This document shows, in pieces, positions 11,102 through 19,425 of a stretch of DNA of 20,103 nucleotides. Position 1 is the stretch's first letter. Each line of letters begins with the position of its first letter. The notes under the pieces are model-generated. The model had not been told where the DNA came from, did no database searches, and saw nothing but the letters and a program-made list of their open reading frames with translations. Source of the DNA: a virus; IMG/VR virus record IMGVR_UViG_3300042691_053961, positions 1-20,103 of that record, one strand, 5' to 3'. The position numbers were made by a program, and so were the translations under genes.

Positions 11102-12787
11102 ATGATTAGTTTAGGGATAAGTTGCTTTTACCACGATAGTTCGGTTTGTTTAGTAAAAGACGGTAAGGTATTATTAGCAGTAGAAGAGGAAAGATTTAGT
11201 GGTATAAAACATGATAGTTCGTTTCCAGATAAATCAATTCATTGGATAATGAATGAATCTAAGATTAGTTTTGAAGATATTGATGAGGTATGTTTCTATG
11301 AAAAACCATTAATTAAAACACATCGAATCGTTACAACCTGTTTATCAAATTTTCAGATTAAAGATGCATTCAAATTCGCATTAAAAGGTGTGAGGCAATA
11401 CTTGGAATTAAAAAGAAAATTAAAATGGATGTTTTCAAATGCGGAATTAAAGTTTTATTCTCATCATGATTCCCATATTGGTTATTCTTACTTAACTTCA
11501 CCATTTAAAGAAGCGGCCGTTTTAAGTGTAGATGGTGTAGGTGAATGGGAAACTACTGTATTAGCAAAAGCAGAAGATAATGATTGGAAAAAATTAGAAA
11601 CCACTTTATTTCCTCATTCATTAGGAATGTTTTATTCTACATTTACTGCATTTTTAGGATTTAAACCAAATGAAGGTGAATATAAAGTTATGGGATTAGC
11701 ACCTTATGGTAATCCAAAAACTTTTATTGATAAATTTAGAGATATTATTTATCCATCAAAAAAAGGAATTTATAAATTGAATATGAAAATGTTCAATTAT
11801 GATAAAAGTGATGAAGTAATGTTTACATCTGAACTATCATCTCATTTAGGAATACTACCAAGATTACCAAACGAGGAATTAACACAACAACATAAGGATT
11901 TAGCGGCATCAGTACAATTCATTTATGAGATGTACTTTTTTAGATTATTGAAGCAATTACACAAATTAACAAAATGTGATAATTTGGTTTTAAGTGGAGG
12001 TTGTGCGTACAACGGTACAGCGAATGGAAAAATTAGTAAAAAAACCGGTTTTAAAAATGTATGGATACCATCTTCACCATCTGATTCTGGTTCTTCAATA
12101 GGAGCGTGTTTAATATCATATTACAGAGGAGAAATAGATAAAAGGTTAGATAATACTAATCCATACTTAGGCCCTAAATTTTCAAACGAATACATTTCGC
12201 AAATACTAAAAAATTACAATAATAAATTAATATACAAAAAACTATCTGATGAAGAAATTATTGATTTGGTATCAACTGAAATTTCAAATGGAAAAGTGGT
12301 TGCTTGGTTCGAAGGTAGATTGGAGTTGGGAGCTAGAGCATTGGGTCATCGTTCTATTTTTGCTGACCCAAAAAATCCTACAATGAAAAATAGGATAAAT
12401 CAAATTGTAAAGAAAAGAGAAGGATTCAGGCCTTTTGCTCCAATAGTAAAAGATGAAGCTAAAAACCTTTATTTCGAATGGGATAAGGAAGTACCGTATA
12501 TGAATCAAATTGTATCGGTGAGAAAAGAATTCAGAACTAAACTTCCTGCAATTACTCACATTGATGGTACTGCAAGAATTCAGACATTGAGAAAAGATCA
12601 ATGTGAAAGAGTATATAAATTACTTGATTCATTGGAGAAGAAAAATGATTTTCCAATTGTATTGAATACATCATTTAATATTAAAGACCAAACTATGATT
12701 ATGAATCCGGAAACTGCAATTAAAACATTTTTAGATATCGGTCTGGATATTTTGGTTTTGCAAAATTATCTTATTAAAAAGAAATGA
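11102..12787 (+). CDS. Carbamoyltransferase, NodU/CmcH/TobZ family
   Basis: The 561-residue protein is full length for the family. It opens with the Kae1-like ASKHA fold signature (LGISCFYHDSSVCLVKDGK, then AVEEERFS and KHDSSFP), followed by HHDSHIGYSY and VLSVDGVGEWET, and the nucleotide-binding NLVLSGGCAYN. The C-terminal domain carries WFEGRLELGARALGHRSIFA and VLNTSFNIKD, matching the usual GrxEfGPRALGnRSIL and NTSFN motifs with Ala for Pro. The family uses carbamoyl phosphate and ATP to place a carbamoyl group on a hydroxyl, for example on Nod-factor sugars or tobramycin. Phage members have been reported to carbamoylate 5-hydroxymethylcytosine in DNA. It starts one base after the sigma gene and overlaps the SGNH gene by ATGA. 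Confidence 0.95.
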   Translation: MISLGISCFYHDSSVCLVKDGKVLLAVEEERFSGIKHDSSFPDKSIHWIMNESKISFEDIDEVCFYEKPLIKTHRIVTTCLSNFQIKDAFKFALKGVRQYLELKRKLKWMFSNAELKFYSHHDSHIGYSYLTSPFKEAAVLSVDGVGEWETTVLAKAEDNDWKKLETTLFPHSLGMFYSTFTAFLGFKPNEGEYKVMGLAPYGNPKTFIDKFRDIIYPSKKGIYKLNMKMFNYDKSDEVMFTSELSSHLGILPRLPNEELTQQHKDLAASVQFIYEMYFFRLLKQLHKLTKCDNLVLSGGCAYNGTANGKISKKTGFKNVWIPSSPSDSGSSIGACLISYYRGEIDKRLDNTNPYLGPKFSNEYISQILKNYNNKLIYKKLSDEEIIDLVSTEISNGKVVAWFEGRLELGARALGHRSIFADPKNPTMKNRINQIVKKREGFRPFAPIVKDEAKNLYFEWDKEVPYMNQIVSVRKEFRTKLPAITHIDGTARIQTLRKDQCERVYKLLDSLEKKNDFPIVLNTSFNIKDQTMIMNPETAIKTFLDIGLDILVLQNYLIKKK

Positions 12788-13563
12788 AAAGATTAGTTGC
12801 ATACGGTGATAGTTGGACTATTGGAGAGGGTTGTAATAGAGAAATCGAAGACACCCTCTCTAAACACGAAAAGATGGCATACCAAAAAGAAAACAGTTGG
12901 GTTAAATTTTTAGGCCAAAGTTTGAACTTATCATTTGAAAATAATGGGATTAGTGGTAATCCTAATAACAAAATTTTTAATCAAATCGTAGATGATGTAA
13001 AAAATGGGATTACCACTAAAAATGATTTAGTAGTTGTAATGTGGAGTTCATCACTAAGAGATTATCTCCCTTATATGCCTCATGGGCCTAAAGGAGAATG
13101 GTTAAGTTGGAGTACTAAACATTTAATGGATACACCTGAAAGATTCTTTACATCAACCCAAACTGAAAATAGGTATTATGATTTTTTTATGGAAGACTAT
13201 AAAAAATTTTGGTTAAGTAATTTGCATACGGATTTGTATTATTCTATAATTAATCAGAATTATATTATTTTTCTTCAACAATTTTTTGCACACTATAAGA
13301 TAAATTACATATTATGTGATGGAATTGAGGATATGTTTTTAGGTATTCATCCAGAATTTGATAAAACTGATTTAATCAATAAAGATAGATATTGGGGTTG
13401 TATGAACATTACATTTAGGGATTGGTTAATTAAAAGAACTGATAATTCATTTTGGGAATATGGTGATAATTGGGATACTAGAAGCACTCAACATCCAAAC
13501 ATTAAAGGGTATAAATTAATTGCAGATGAATTGTTTAATTTTATAAGTAATGTGAAATGGTAA
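12784..13563 (+). CDS. SGNH/GDSL-type hydrolase or acyltransferase
   Basis: The 259-residue product starts MKRLVAYGDSWTIGEG, the block I motif with nucleophile S10. Block II is NNGISGNPNN (G58), and block V is STQHPNIKGYKLIA with H237 as the catalytic histidine. The Asp usually three residues before that His is Ser here, with D231 nearby as a possible substitute. The block III GxND is also altered (VVVMWSSSLRD), so activity may differ from textbook SGNH esterases. The family removes or transfers acyl groups, often on carbohydrates. The gene overlaps both neighbours (ATGA with the carbamoyltransferase, 7 bases with the next), showing that all three act as a unit. The substrate is probably the same molecule or sugar that its neighbours modify. 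Confidence 0.75.
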   Translation: MKRLVAYGDSWTIGEGCNREIEDTLSKHEKMAYQKENSWVKFLGQSLNLSFENNGISGNPNNKIFNQIVDDVKNGITTKNDLVVVMWSSSLRDYLPYMPHGPKGEWLSWSTKHLMDTPERFFTSTQTENRYYDFFMEDYKKFWLSNLHTDLYYSIINQNYIIFLQQFFAHYKINYILCDGIEDMFLGIHPEFDKTDLINKDRYWGCMNITFRDWLIKRTDNSFWEYGDNWDTRSTQHPNIKGYKLIADELFNFISNVKW

Positions 13564-14696
13564 AATTATATTTGTATGATTTAAGAGTTGAGTTTATAAA
13601 TTGGTCTCATTTAAAAAATAAAAATTTTTTTGAAGTTGTTGAGGCTGATGTAGAGGCAGATTTTCTTTATATATCCGCAACCGCATATAAAAACTTCTTT
13701 TTGAGGATATCAGAAGAACCATTGTTAAGAAAAAAGAAAATAATTTTTTACAATTTTACGGAGCCGGTATCATTAGGAAGTGCTCAATTTTTTTATAAGG
13801 CATGTATTGAAACTGGAGTAGAATCCAAGAATATATTTTTTCATTCAACCAACCATTTTTTAGATAAATTTAATTGTTTACATAAAGGGTTATCTATAAC
13901 AGATCATATCGTAAAATCTCAATTAGATACTGGATTTATAAATTTTGATGAAAGATTTTTAAAATTTTGTTTTATTAACAATACATTAAGAACTCCTCGT
14001 GCATTGGCAATAAACGAAGTTTTAAATCGAAAAATAAATTTTAACCAATCTTATGTTTCTGCAAATGGGGATTTTCATTATGGTGATAGAAATATTGAAT
14101 TATATGAAAACATTAAGGGTAACATAGATGTTTTACGAAGTCACGATCATACTGATGTTTTTTATCACACATCAGTAAAATCAGATAAAAATTTTCAATC
14201 AGTTTATAAGAATTCATTTTTTAATTTTACGATAGAAACTTTTTCTGATTTTGATATGGATGCGGATGGAGTTAATTCTCATTTGACAGAAAAAACTCTA
14301 AGAAACTTTTGTCATAAAATTCCTTTTTTATTATTAATTTCCTCCGAAGAACAGATAAGAATTATTGAAGATTTGGGGTTTGTTTTGTTTAATGATTTAT
14401 TTGATTTTAAAATTGATGCTACTAATAGGGAATTAACTATAAAAAAATACGTTGATGTTATTGAGAAGTTTTCTAAAATGAAATCAATTGATATAAAAGA
14501 ATTTGTAAAATCTGAGGAAATTCAAAAAAGAATAGAGCATAACTATAACCAATACCTATATTATAAAAATTTAGATATTGAAAATATATATAAATATATT
14601 TTATCCGATGAATATTTAGATAAAAATGGGATGTTATTAGAGGTAAAAGAAAGAGAAATTGATAATTCTAGACACATTTTGGCTAGTGATATTTAG
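13557..14696 (+). CDS. Glycosyltransferase-like protein
   Basis: This 379-residue protein has a C-terminal segment at residues 222-286: FNFTIETFSD, then HLTEKTLRNFCHKIPFLLL, then LGFVLFNDLFD. It has the form EKT-x-PF-x-GF-x-F-x-D that I associate with fucosyltransferase- or exostosin-like glycosyltransferases of large phages and viruses, where EKT binds the sugar nucleotide. The N-terminal half looks Rossmann-like (strands at 3-8, 35-40 and 61-66) but has no clear motif. The acceptor is unknown: hydroxymethylated DNA, a virion protein or a host glycan are all possible. It overlaps the SGNH gene and ends the cassette. A late-type promoter motif follows 16 bases after its stop. Confidence 0.55.
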   Translation: MVKLYLYDLRVEFINWSHLKNKNFFEVVEADVEADFLYISATAYKNFFLRISEEPLLRKKKIIFYNFTEPVSLGSAQFFYKACIETGVESKNIFFHSTNHFLDKFNCLHKGLSITDHIVKSQLDTGFINFDERFLKFCFINNTLRTPRALAINEVLNRKINFNQSYVSANGDFHYGDRNIELYENIKGNIDVLRSHDHTDVFYHTSVKSDKNFQSVYKNSFFNFTIETFSDFDMDADGVNSHLTEKTLRNFCHKIPFLLLISSEEQIRIIEDLGFVLFNDLFDFKIDATNRELTIKKYVDVIEKFSKMKSIDIKEFVKSEEIQKRIEHNYNQYLYYKNLDIENIYKYILSDEYLDKNGMLLEVKEREIDNSRHILASDI

Positions 14697-14712
14697 ATAT
14701 TGTGATTTTAGG

Positions 14713-14720
14713 TATTTATA
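14713..14720 (+). promoter_or_regulatory. Candidate late-type promoter motif TATTTATA before the tail genes
   Basis: TATTTATA ends exactly 17 bases before the ATG at 14738, the start of the tail and baseplate block. The overlapping TATATTTG (14717-14724) also matches the host -7 box, but no TTG lies at the usual distance upstream. A box without an upstream element is how T4 late promoters look. Confidence 0.5.
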
Positions 14721-14737
14721 TTTGATAAATTAATTTT

Positions 14738-15166
14738 ATGGGAAAACAACAGGCAACAGATTTTGTTTTATTTGGTGAAAAAAAATTATCTGATTTATTT
14801 CAGGAAATATACACTAACCAAAGAACAAAAAAACAAAAAATTGGTGATATGATTGAAGAATTCAAAAAATCAATCAGACATGCGGGTGATATTGCAGAGA
14901 TTGGCCCTGTGATAAAAGACTTAGTTAAATTTTCAGTAGAAAATGATGATTTATTATTAAGATTAGCTACTATTGCACAAAGAATAATCGCAGCAGAATC
15001 AAAAGGCCCATCCGATGATGGTTTCCTATCTGAAGCCGAAAGAGCTCAATTATTAGATGAGGTAAGGAGTGTTGCAGATGAAATGGAAAAGCAAACTAAG
15101 GATAAAGTTGATGATATAGAATTAGAGTTACAAGAGATACAAAGTAAATTAGAAACAAGAAAATAA
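14738..15166 (+). CDS. Helical protein at the head of the tail gene block, probable tail or assembly protein
   Basis: The 142-residue product begins MGKQQATDFVLFGEKKLSDL and is almost wholly alpha-helical, with coiled-coil potential at about 100-142 (DEVRSVADEMEKQTKDK, then DDIELELQEIQSK). A central LPD-type motif is absent and I recognise no family. Its place, directly before the gp5-like spike gene with one base between them and after a late-type promoter motif, suggests a virion or tail-assembly role. No membrane or signal sequence is seen. Confidence 0.7.
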   Translation: MGKQQATDFVLFGEKKLSDLFQEIYTNQRTKKQKIGDMIEEFKKSIRHAGDIAEIGPVIKDLVKFSVENDDLLLRLATIAQRIIAAESKGPSDDGFLSEAERAQLLDEVRSVADEMEKQTKDKVDDIELELQEIQSKLETRK

Positions 15167-15167
15167 A

Positions 15168-16430
15168 ATGGGAGAATTTCAACTTAAGGGGCAATATCAA
15201 ACGCCACATTTTGAAAACAAAACCTTAACGCAAGATAATTTTGCAGTTATGGGTATTGTAAAAAAAGTGTATTTTGATTTTGAAACTGATTCAAATGGAA
15301 AAACTATTTCTCCTGGAACAATAGAAGTAGATACTGTTGGAAAGAATAAGGGTAATCGTATGATTGCGTATCCTTACAATGATTTAATGGTTGATTTACC
15401 ATTAGAAAATGAAGTTGTTGATATTTTTTACAACGGTTCAGTTCCGACATATAGAAGATTAAACCTCAATGCAACCCCAAATAATGGTCTAACCCAAAAT
15501 CCACCTAAAACTGCTGCAACTGGAACTGTAATTAATCCTACTAGCTATAAAACAGGTGGGGGTTTTATTGATGCATTAAAATCAATAGGCGATAAATTAG
15601 GTTCATATTTTAAAGATAAAAAAATACATAGATTAAAGTTATTTGAAGGCGATACCATAATTCAATCAAAATTTGGACAAAGTATAAGATTAAGCGGGTA
15701 TAACAATGGAAAAAATGATTTTAATCCATCGGTAATAATAAGAAATAAAGAAGCGGCTAAATTTGATACGGTAGACGTAGGGACTGCTATTGAAGAAGAT
15801 ATCAATGGAGATGGGACTACGATATTATTGAGCAGTGGAGATAAGAATAAAATACCATTTATTCCTGGAACTCCAGATGACTTAGGTGGTTCTGATTTTA
15901 AAACAAGGCCAGATAAAAATGCTAAATTATTATTTTCAGGAACAAAAGATGATTATGCATTTGAAGCATTTCCATCTTCTTATGATGGAAACCAGTGTTT
16001 TATTACTTCCGATAGATTGGTGTTTTCATCTCGTAAAAATGAAACTATTTTTTGGAGTAAAGGTAACTACGGTGTAATTACCGATGGTATATATTCGGTA
16101 GATGCGGATAACGGTATTAACCTAAATGCTAGAAATAAAAATATTGATATTCAGGCTCACAATCAGATAATTAATTTTCATATAGGCAATACTGGTGAGA
16201 TAAGATTAGGCACTAAAGGAAATCCTGACTTAGTACCAGCCGTAGATGGTACTTTATTGATTGAAATTTTAGGTAAACTAGTAGCTGAAATTATTAATCT
16301 TAGAAATGGTGGGTTGCTTACTCCAGCGGGGCCAGTTTCAGGTATTGACCCAACGAGAAATAATGAATTAGATGCAATTGCAAAAAAAGTTCCATTACTA
16401 ACATCAACAAAAGTATTTATTCAGATGTAA
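15168..16430 (+). CDS. 5: Baseplate central spike/hub protein (T4 gp5-like, without lysozyme domain)
   Basis: The 420-residue product begins with an extended arm and then a likely OB fold (about residues 25-100: FAVMGIVKKVYFD, PGTIEVDTV, MIAYPYNDL, EVVDIFYNG). This is the arrangement of the gp5 N-terminal domain that plugs the tail tube. Its C-terminal part (about 260-345) has short alternating strands such as CFITSDRLVFSS, GINLNARNKNIDIQAHN and GEIRLGT, as in the gp5/VgrG spike. T4 gp5 is 575 residues with a lysozyme domain between these parts; no lysozyme motif is visible here. The protein would trimerise at the tail tip and pierce the outer membrane. The cell-wall enzyme seems to be supplied by the next gene. 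Confidence 0.75.
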   Translation: MGEFQLKGQYQTPHFENKTLTQDNFAVMGIVKKVYFDFETDSNGKTISPGTIEVDTVGKNKGNRMIAYPYNDLMVDLPLENEVVDIFYNGSVPTYRRLNLNATPNNGLTQNPPKTAATGTVINPTSYKTGGGFIDALKSIGDKLGSYFKDKKIHRLKLFEGDTIIQSKFGQSIRLSGYNNGKNDFNPSVIIRNKEAAKFDTVDVGTAIEEDINGDGTTILLSSGDKNKIPFIPGTPDDLGGSDFKTRPDKNAKLLFSGTKDDYAFEAFPSSYDGNQCFITSDRLVFSSRKNETIFWSKGNYGVITDGIYSVDADNGINLNARNKNIDIQAHNQIINFHIGNTGEIRLGTKGNPDLVPAVDGTLLIEILGKLVAEIINLRNGGLLTPAGPVSGIDPTRNNELDAIAKKVPLLTSTKVFIQM

Positions 16431-16474
16431 ATGAATAAATCTTGTATAATTGATATAAAAAATAAAAAAATCAA

Positions 16475-18475
16475 ATGACTCCTGAATATGATGCTATATT
16501 AGTTGGTGGATTAGATGATAGAGCAGGTGATTATAATATAATTCAGCAAATTGAACTTTTTAAAAAAGGTTTCGGTTCGGAAAAAAAAGTGTTAGGGCTT
16601 AGATATGTAACAACTCCTGCTCAGGTGTTACAACGAATGGCAAAAAGCCCTAAAGTTCCTGTAATTTTATTTAGTAAAGGTAATGAGAGAGCATTAGGAT
16701 TAGTAGGAAGTGAGCTTATTGATAAAGCGAAATTATTTTTAGTAGAACCTTATACCGAGTCAACTGGTGTAAAAACAATAATTTTAAATACAATAAGTAG
16801 AGGTGTTCCGGTAACAAATGTTTATGCAGGGCCTGGAGCTGCCAGAGGTGGAGCTATCACTGGTGCTTCGAAGACACCCACCGGAGTTGATCATTGGGGG
16901 GCTCTTTCTTATGTAGGTGGAGTAGTAAAACAAAAAGTTTTATTAGAACAACAACAATCGGCTTTACAAGGAGGAACATCATCTGATGCAAATACTAATG
17001 CAGGTGGAGGAGCGGGGACAGGATTAACATCTCCTTTGATAGGAGCTGGAGGTGCGGCAAGTAGCGGAGCAGGCGCTGGAGTTGGAGTTGGAGGTGTAAC
17101 GGGATATAATCCTGGTCAAATACCTCTTAGTTTACTAGGTGGTGTTGGTTCAAGTATGGGGTGGGATTTATTCAAAAGACAGGTAAAACTGGTAATGGAA
17201 TCTCCTCCTGCTTCATTTGAGGTATTGGCCTATACTATTGCAACTGCGTATGATGCCGTAATAAAAATGCCGCCAGCAGGAGATTTGATGAATAAAAATC
17301 CTGTTTTATCAGGAAATGTTTTAGCATTAGAAAACCAATTAAAACTTACTTTTTTACAACAATCAAACTCAATTCAGCAATTACCCATATTTGATTCATT
17401 TGCAAATGGATTGGTTCAATACTGGGGAGGAGCCACTCTTCAACCATTATTTCCACCATTAATACCTGTTCCAGGTGCAGTAGCTAATATTTTACCTGTT
17501 GTGCAGGTAATAGTTACTAATCCAGGCCCACAAATATTATTCCCATTTACCTATGAAGGATTAAATAATGTAGATGGATTTATAGATAAATTTATTTTAT
17601 TAGCAAATTTACACTTATCATTTGTGAGTGGGTTAATTTTAACAACTGCTACTTTTCCAGGTGGAGCTGTGGGAATTGGAGTTGGGAATTGGACAGGGTA
17701 TTCAATGACGGGTAATCTTGATTTAGGTAGTATTGATCCTTCAAAGTTTGTGGCAGACGACGCGGCTTTGGCAAGATTGGCTGCAAAATTTAGAGGAATT
17801 GTTAATCCATCCGAAATAGCTGCAGATCTTCAATTGGCGGCTGATAACATTTTAGCAACAACTGAGGCTTTAGGAGCCGGGGGAACCGGTGAAGGAGGTG
17901 GTACTGAGGGAATAGCATTAAGTGAATCACTTTCAGCGTATATAACTGATACACCTTGGAGTGCCGCCTTTATAAGTTATGTGATGTTAAAATCAGATGT
18001 ACCTTTTCCAGCTAGAGCGGCTCATACTCAATACTTAAATGCATTGAAAAGTTATTCAAATTTTGTACTATTAGATCCAGCAGTAACTAATGTACAAATA
18101 GGAGATTTGGTTGTTTTTAATAGACAGGGGAATACTCAGAAGTGGAAACAATCAAGTTGGAGTGGATTTTCGCATGGTGATATTATAGTATCTCTATCAT
18201 CAACTCAGGCTAAAGCGATAGGTGGAAACGTAGGAAATACGGTTAAAGAAAGCACTTTTAGTATAACTGATGGTAAACTTACCAGTGCTCGTACTCAAGG
18301 TGATGTTTTTGCAATTGCTAGACCGTTACAAAGAGCAAGTAATATAGTAAATACTGCAAAATTAGAACACGCACTTTGGTCTTCTAATGGTTGGAAAGAG
18401 TTAAATGGGGCAGCACTTCCTAAATTATCCGAATACTATAAAGCTGCAAATATTAATCTCGCTAATTATGCATAA
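16475..18475 (+). CDS. Large tail protein with a C-terminal DUF2272-like (NlpC/P60-type) domain
   Basis: The 666-residue protein has four parts. Residues 5-155 form an alpha/beta domain (ILVGGLDDR, VPVILFSKGN, HWGALSYVGG) of no clear family. Residues 165-215 are a Gly/Ala/Ser-rich flexible linker. Residues 228-465 are a hydrophobic, helical, unrecognised region. Residues 480-615 resemble DUF2272, a family in the NlpC/P60 or CHAP-like peptidase fold: TPWSAAFISYVM (S496), AAHTQY, QIGDLVVFNR, SHGDIIV (H567) and IGGNVGNTV. Ser stands where most such peptidases have the catalytic Cys, as I recall is usual for DUF2272. Being next to the gp5-like spike that lacks lysozyme, it may degrade peptidoglycan during entry. 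Virion location is inferred. Confidence 0.6.
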   Translation: MTPEYDAILVGGLDDRAGDYNIIQQIELFKKGFGSEKKVLGLRYVTTPAQVLQRMAKSPKVPVILFSKGNERALGLVGSELIDKAKLFLVEPYTESTGVKTIILNTISRGVPVTNVYAGPGAARGGAITGASKTPTGVDHWGALSYVGGVVKQKVLLEQQQSALQGGTSSDANTNAGGGAGTGLTSPLIGAGGAASSGAGAGVGVGGVTGYNPGQIPLSLLGGVGSSMGWDLFKRQVKLVMESPPASFEVLAYTIATAYDAVIKMPPAGDLMNKNPVLSGNVLALENQLKLTFLQQSNSIQQLPIFDSFANGLVQYWGGATLQPLFPPLIPVPGAVANILPVVQVIVTNPGPQILFPFTYEGLNNVDGFIDKFILLANLHLSFVSGLILTTATFPGGAVGIGVGNWTGYSMTGNLDLGSIDPSKFVADDAALARLAAKFRGIVNPSEIAADLQLAADNILATTEALGAGGTGEGGGTEGIALSESLSAYITDTPWSAAFISYVMLKSDVPFPARAAHTQYLNALKSYSNFVLLDPAVTNVQIGDLVVFNRQGNTQKWKQSSWSGFSHGDIIVSLSSTQAKAIGGNVGNTVKESTFSITDGKLTSARTQGDVFAIARPLQRASNIVNTAKLEHALWSSNGWKELNGAALPKLSEYYKAANINLANYA

Positions 18476-18509
18476 TAATATCTAAATAACACAAAAACAA
18501 AGACCTAAA

Positions 18510-18517
18510 TATTTATT
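18510..18517 (+). promoter_or_regulatory. Candidate late-type promoter motif TATTTATT
   Basis: TATTTATT ends exactly 17 bases before the ATG at 18535, in the 59-base gap after the DUF2272-like gene. It has no TTG at -33 spacing. It would start the transcript for the small helical protein and the wedge genes gp25 and gp6. Confidence 0.45.
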
Positions 18518-18534
18518 AACATAACGAAAGAAAT

Positions 18535-18990
18535 ATGAATACTGAAAAACTTTTTAAGGCGATTCAAATCGTAGTGAAAGAGGAAGTAAAGAAACAAACT
18601 TCGATTATTAAAGAAGAAGTAAGGAGGGAAATCCTTGCTGAACTTAAAAAATCAAGTGTTAAGCAACCTATTTCCGAAAGAAAAATTGAAAATCCATTTG
18701 ATAGAGCTTTGGCAGCATTAGAAGAAGATAGGGAGATTGAGCAAAAACAATACACAAAAAATCCAACCTTAAATCAAATTCTAAATGAAACTACAATAAG
18801 ACCTAATTTTAGTAAAACTGATGGTGAATGGGGAACGATTACCCCTGAGATGATTGGATATGGTGATGCAAGAGTAGGATTAGGAAACCCTTCCCAAGCT
18901 TCTATGCCAACAACTGGAAACGATATTTTGGATAAAGCAATTGCAAGAAGTGCAGCGGTTTTGAAAGCAAGTAAAGATAAAAATAGATAA
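18535..18990 (+). CDS. Probable structural or assembly protein of unknown function
   Basis: This 151-residue protein starts MNTEKLFKAI and has an N-terminal coiled coil with alternating Lys and Glu (residues 3-40), a basic middle (QPISERKIENPF), and a disordered Pro, Gly and Thr-rich C-terminal half ending in a basic helix (AVLKASKDKNR). I recognise no family. It lies 3 bases before the gp25 gene and behind its own late-type promoter motif, so a role in tail or baseplate assembly is likely by position only. Confidence 0.65.
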   Translation: MNTEKLFKAIQIVVKEEVKKQTSIIKEEVRREILAELKKSSVKQPISERKIENPFDRALAALEEDREIEQKQYTKNPTLNQILNETTIRPNFSKTDGEWGTITPEMIGYGDARVGLGNPSQASMPTTGNDILDKAIARSAAVLKASKDKNR

Positions 18991-18993
18991 TAA

Positions 18994-19425
18994 ATGGCGA
19001 TAGTTATTGGGCCTAAATTAGTTAAAGATCTTCCTGAGCAAGATAGAGTAGCTATTGGAGTAACCCTACCTTTTCAAAGAGGTAATAATGGATATTTTGC
19101 CCAATCATATCAAACTATTGACCAGATAAAATCAAATATTAAAAACTTACTTCTTACTAAAAGAAGAGAAAGATTGATGCATCCTAATTTTGGTACAGCT
19201 TTATATGAAGCATTATTTGAACAAAATACTGATGATTTAGAAATAAAGGTACAAAACTCAATCGAAGAATCAATTGCTAGATGGATGCCATTTATTTCAA
19301 TTGAAGAAATTATACTTGACCAATCAAATTCTGATAGAGATAGATATAATTTTAATGTTTCAATATCATTTAGGGTTTCGGGACAACAAAATTTAGAGAC
19401 GGTAACATTTAATGTAGTAGAATAA
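18994..19425 (+). CDS. 25: Baseplate wedge protein, gp25/GpW family
   Basis: The 143-residue product matches the gp25 lysozyme-like (GPW/gp25) family: IKNLLLTKRRERLMHPNFGTALYEALFE at residues about 49-76 is the conserved core, containing the R-x-x-x-P-x-FG-x-x-L-x-x-LFE motif. T4 gp25 is 132 residues, so length is normal. Despite the family's old lysozyme label it is a structural sheath initiator: it joins the wedges to the tail sheath at the baseplate. The stop overlaps the gp6 start by one base (TAATG), the order expected in T4-like tail clusters. Confidence 0.92.
   Translation: MAIVIGPKLVKDLPEQDRVAIGVTLPFQRGNNGYFAQSYQTIDQIKSNIKNLLLTKRRERLMHPNFGTALYEALFEQNTDDLEIKVQNSIEESIARWMPFISIEEIILDQSNSDRDRYNFNVSISFRVSGQQNLETVTFNVVE

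Noticed and set aside
12284-12601. Minus-strand open frame of about 105 codons
   Set aside because: It lies fully inside the carbamoyltransferase gene, opposite its conserved C-terminal motifs, and its product is low-complexity and matches nothing.
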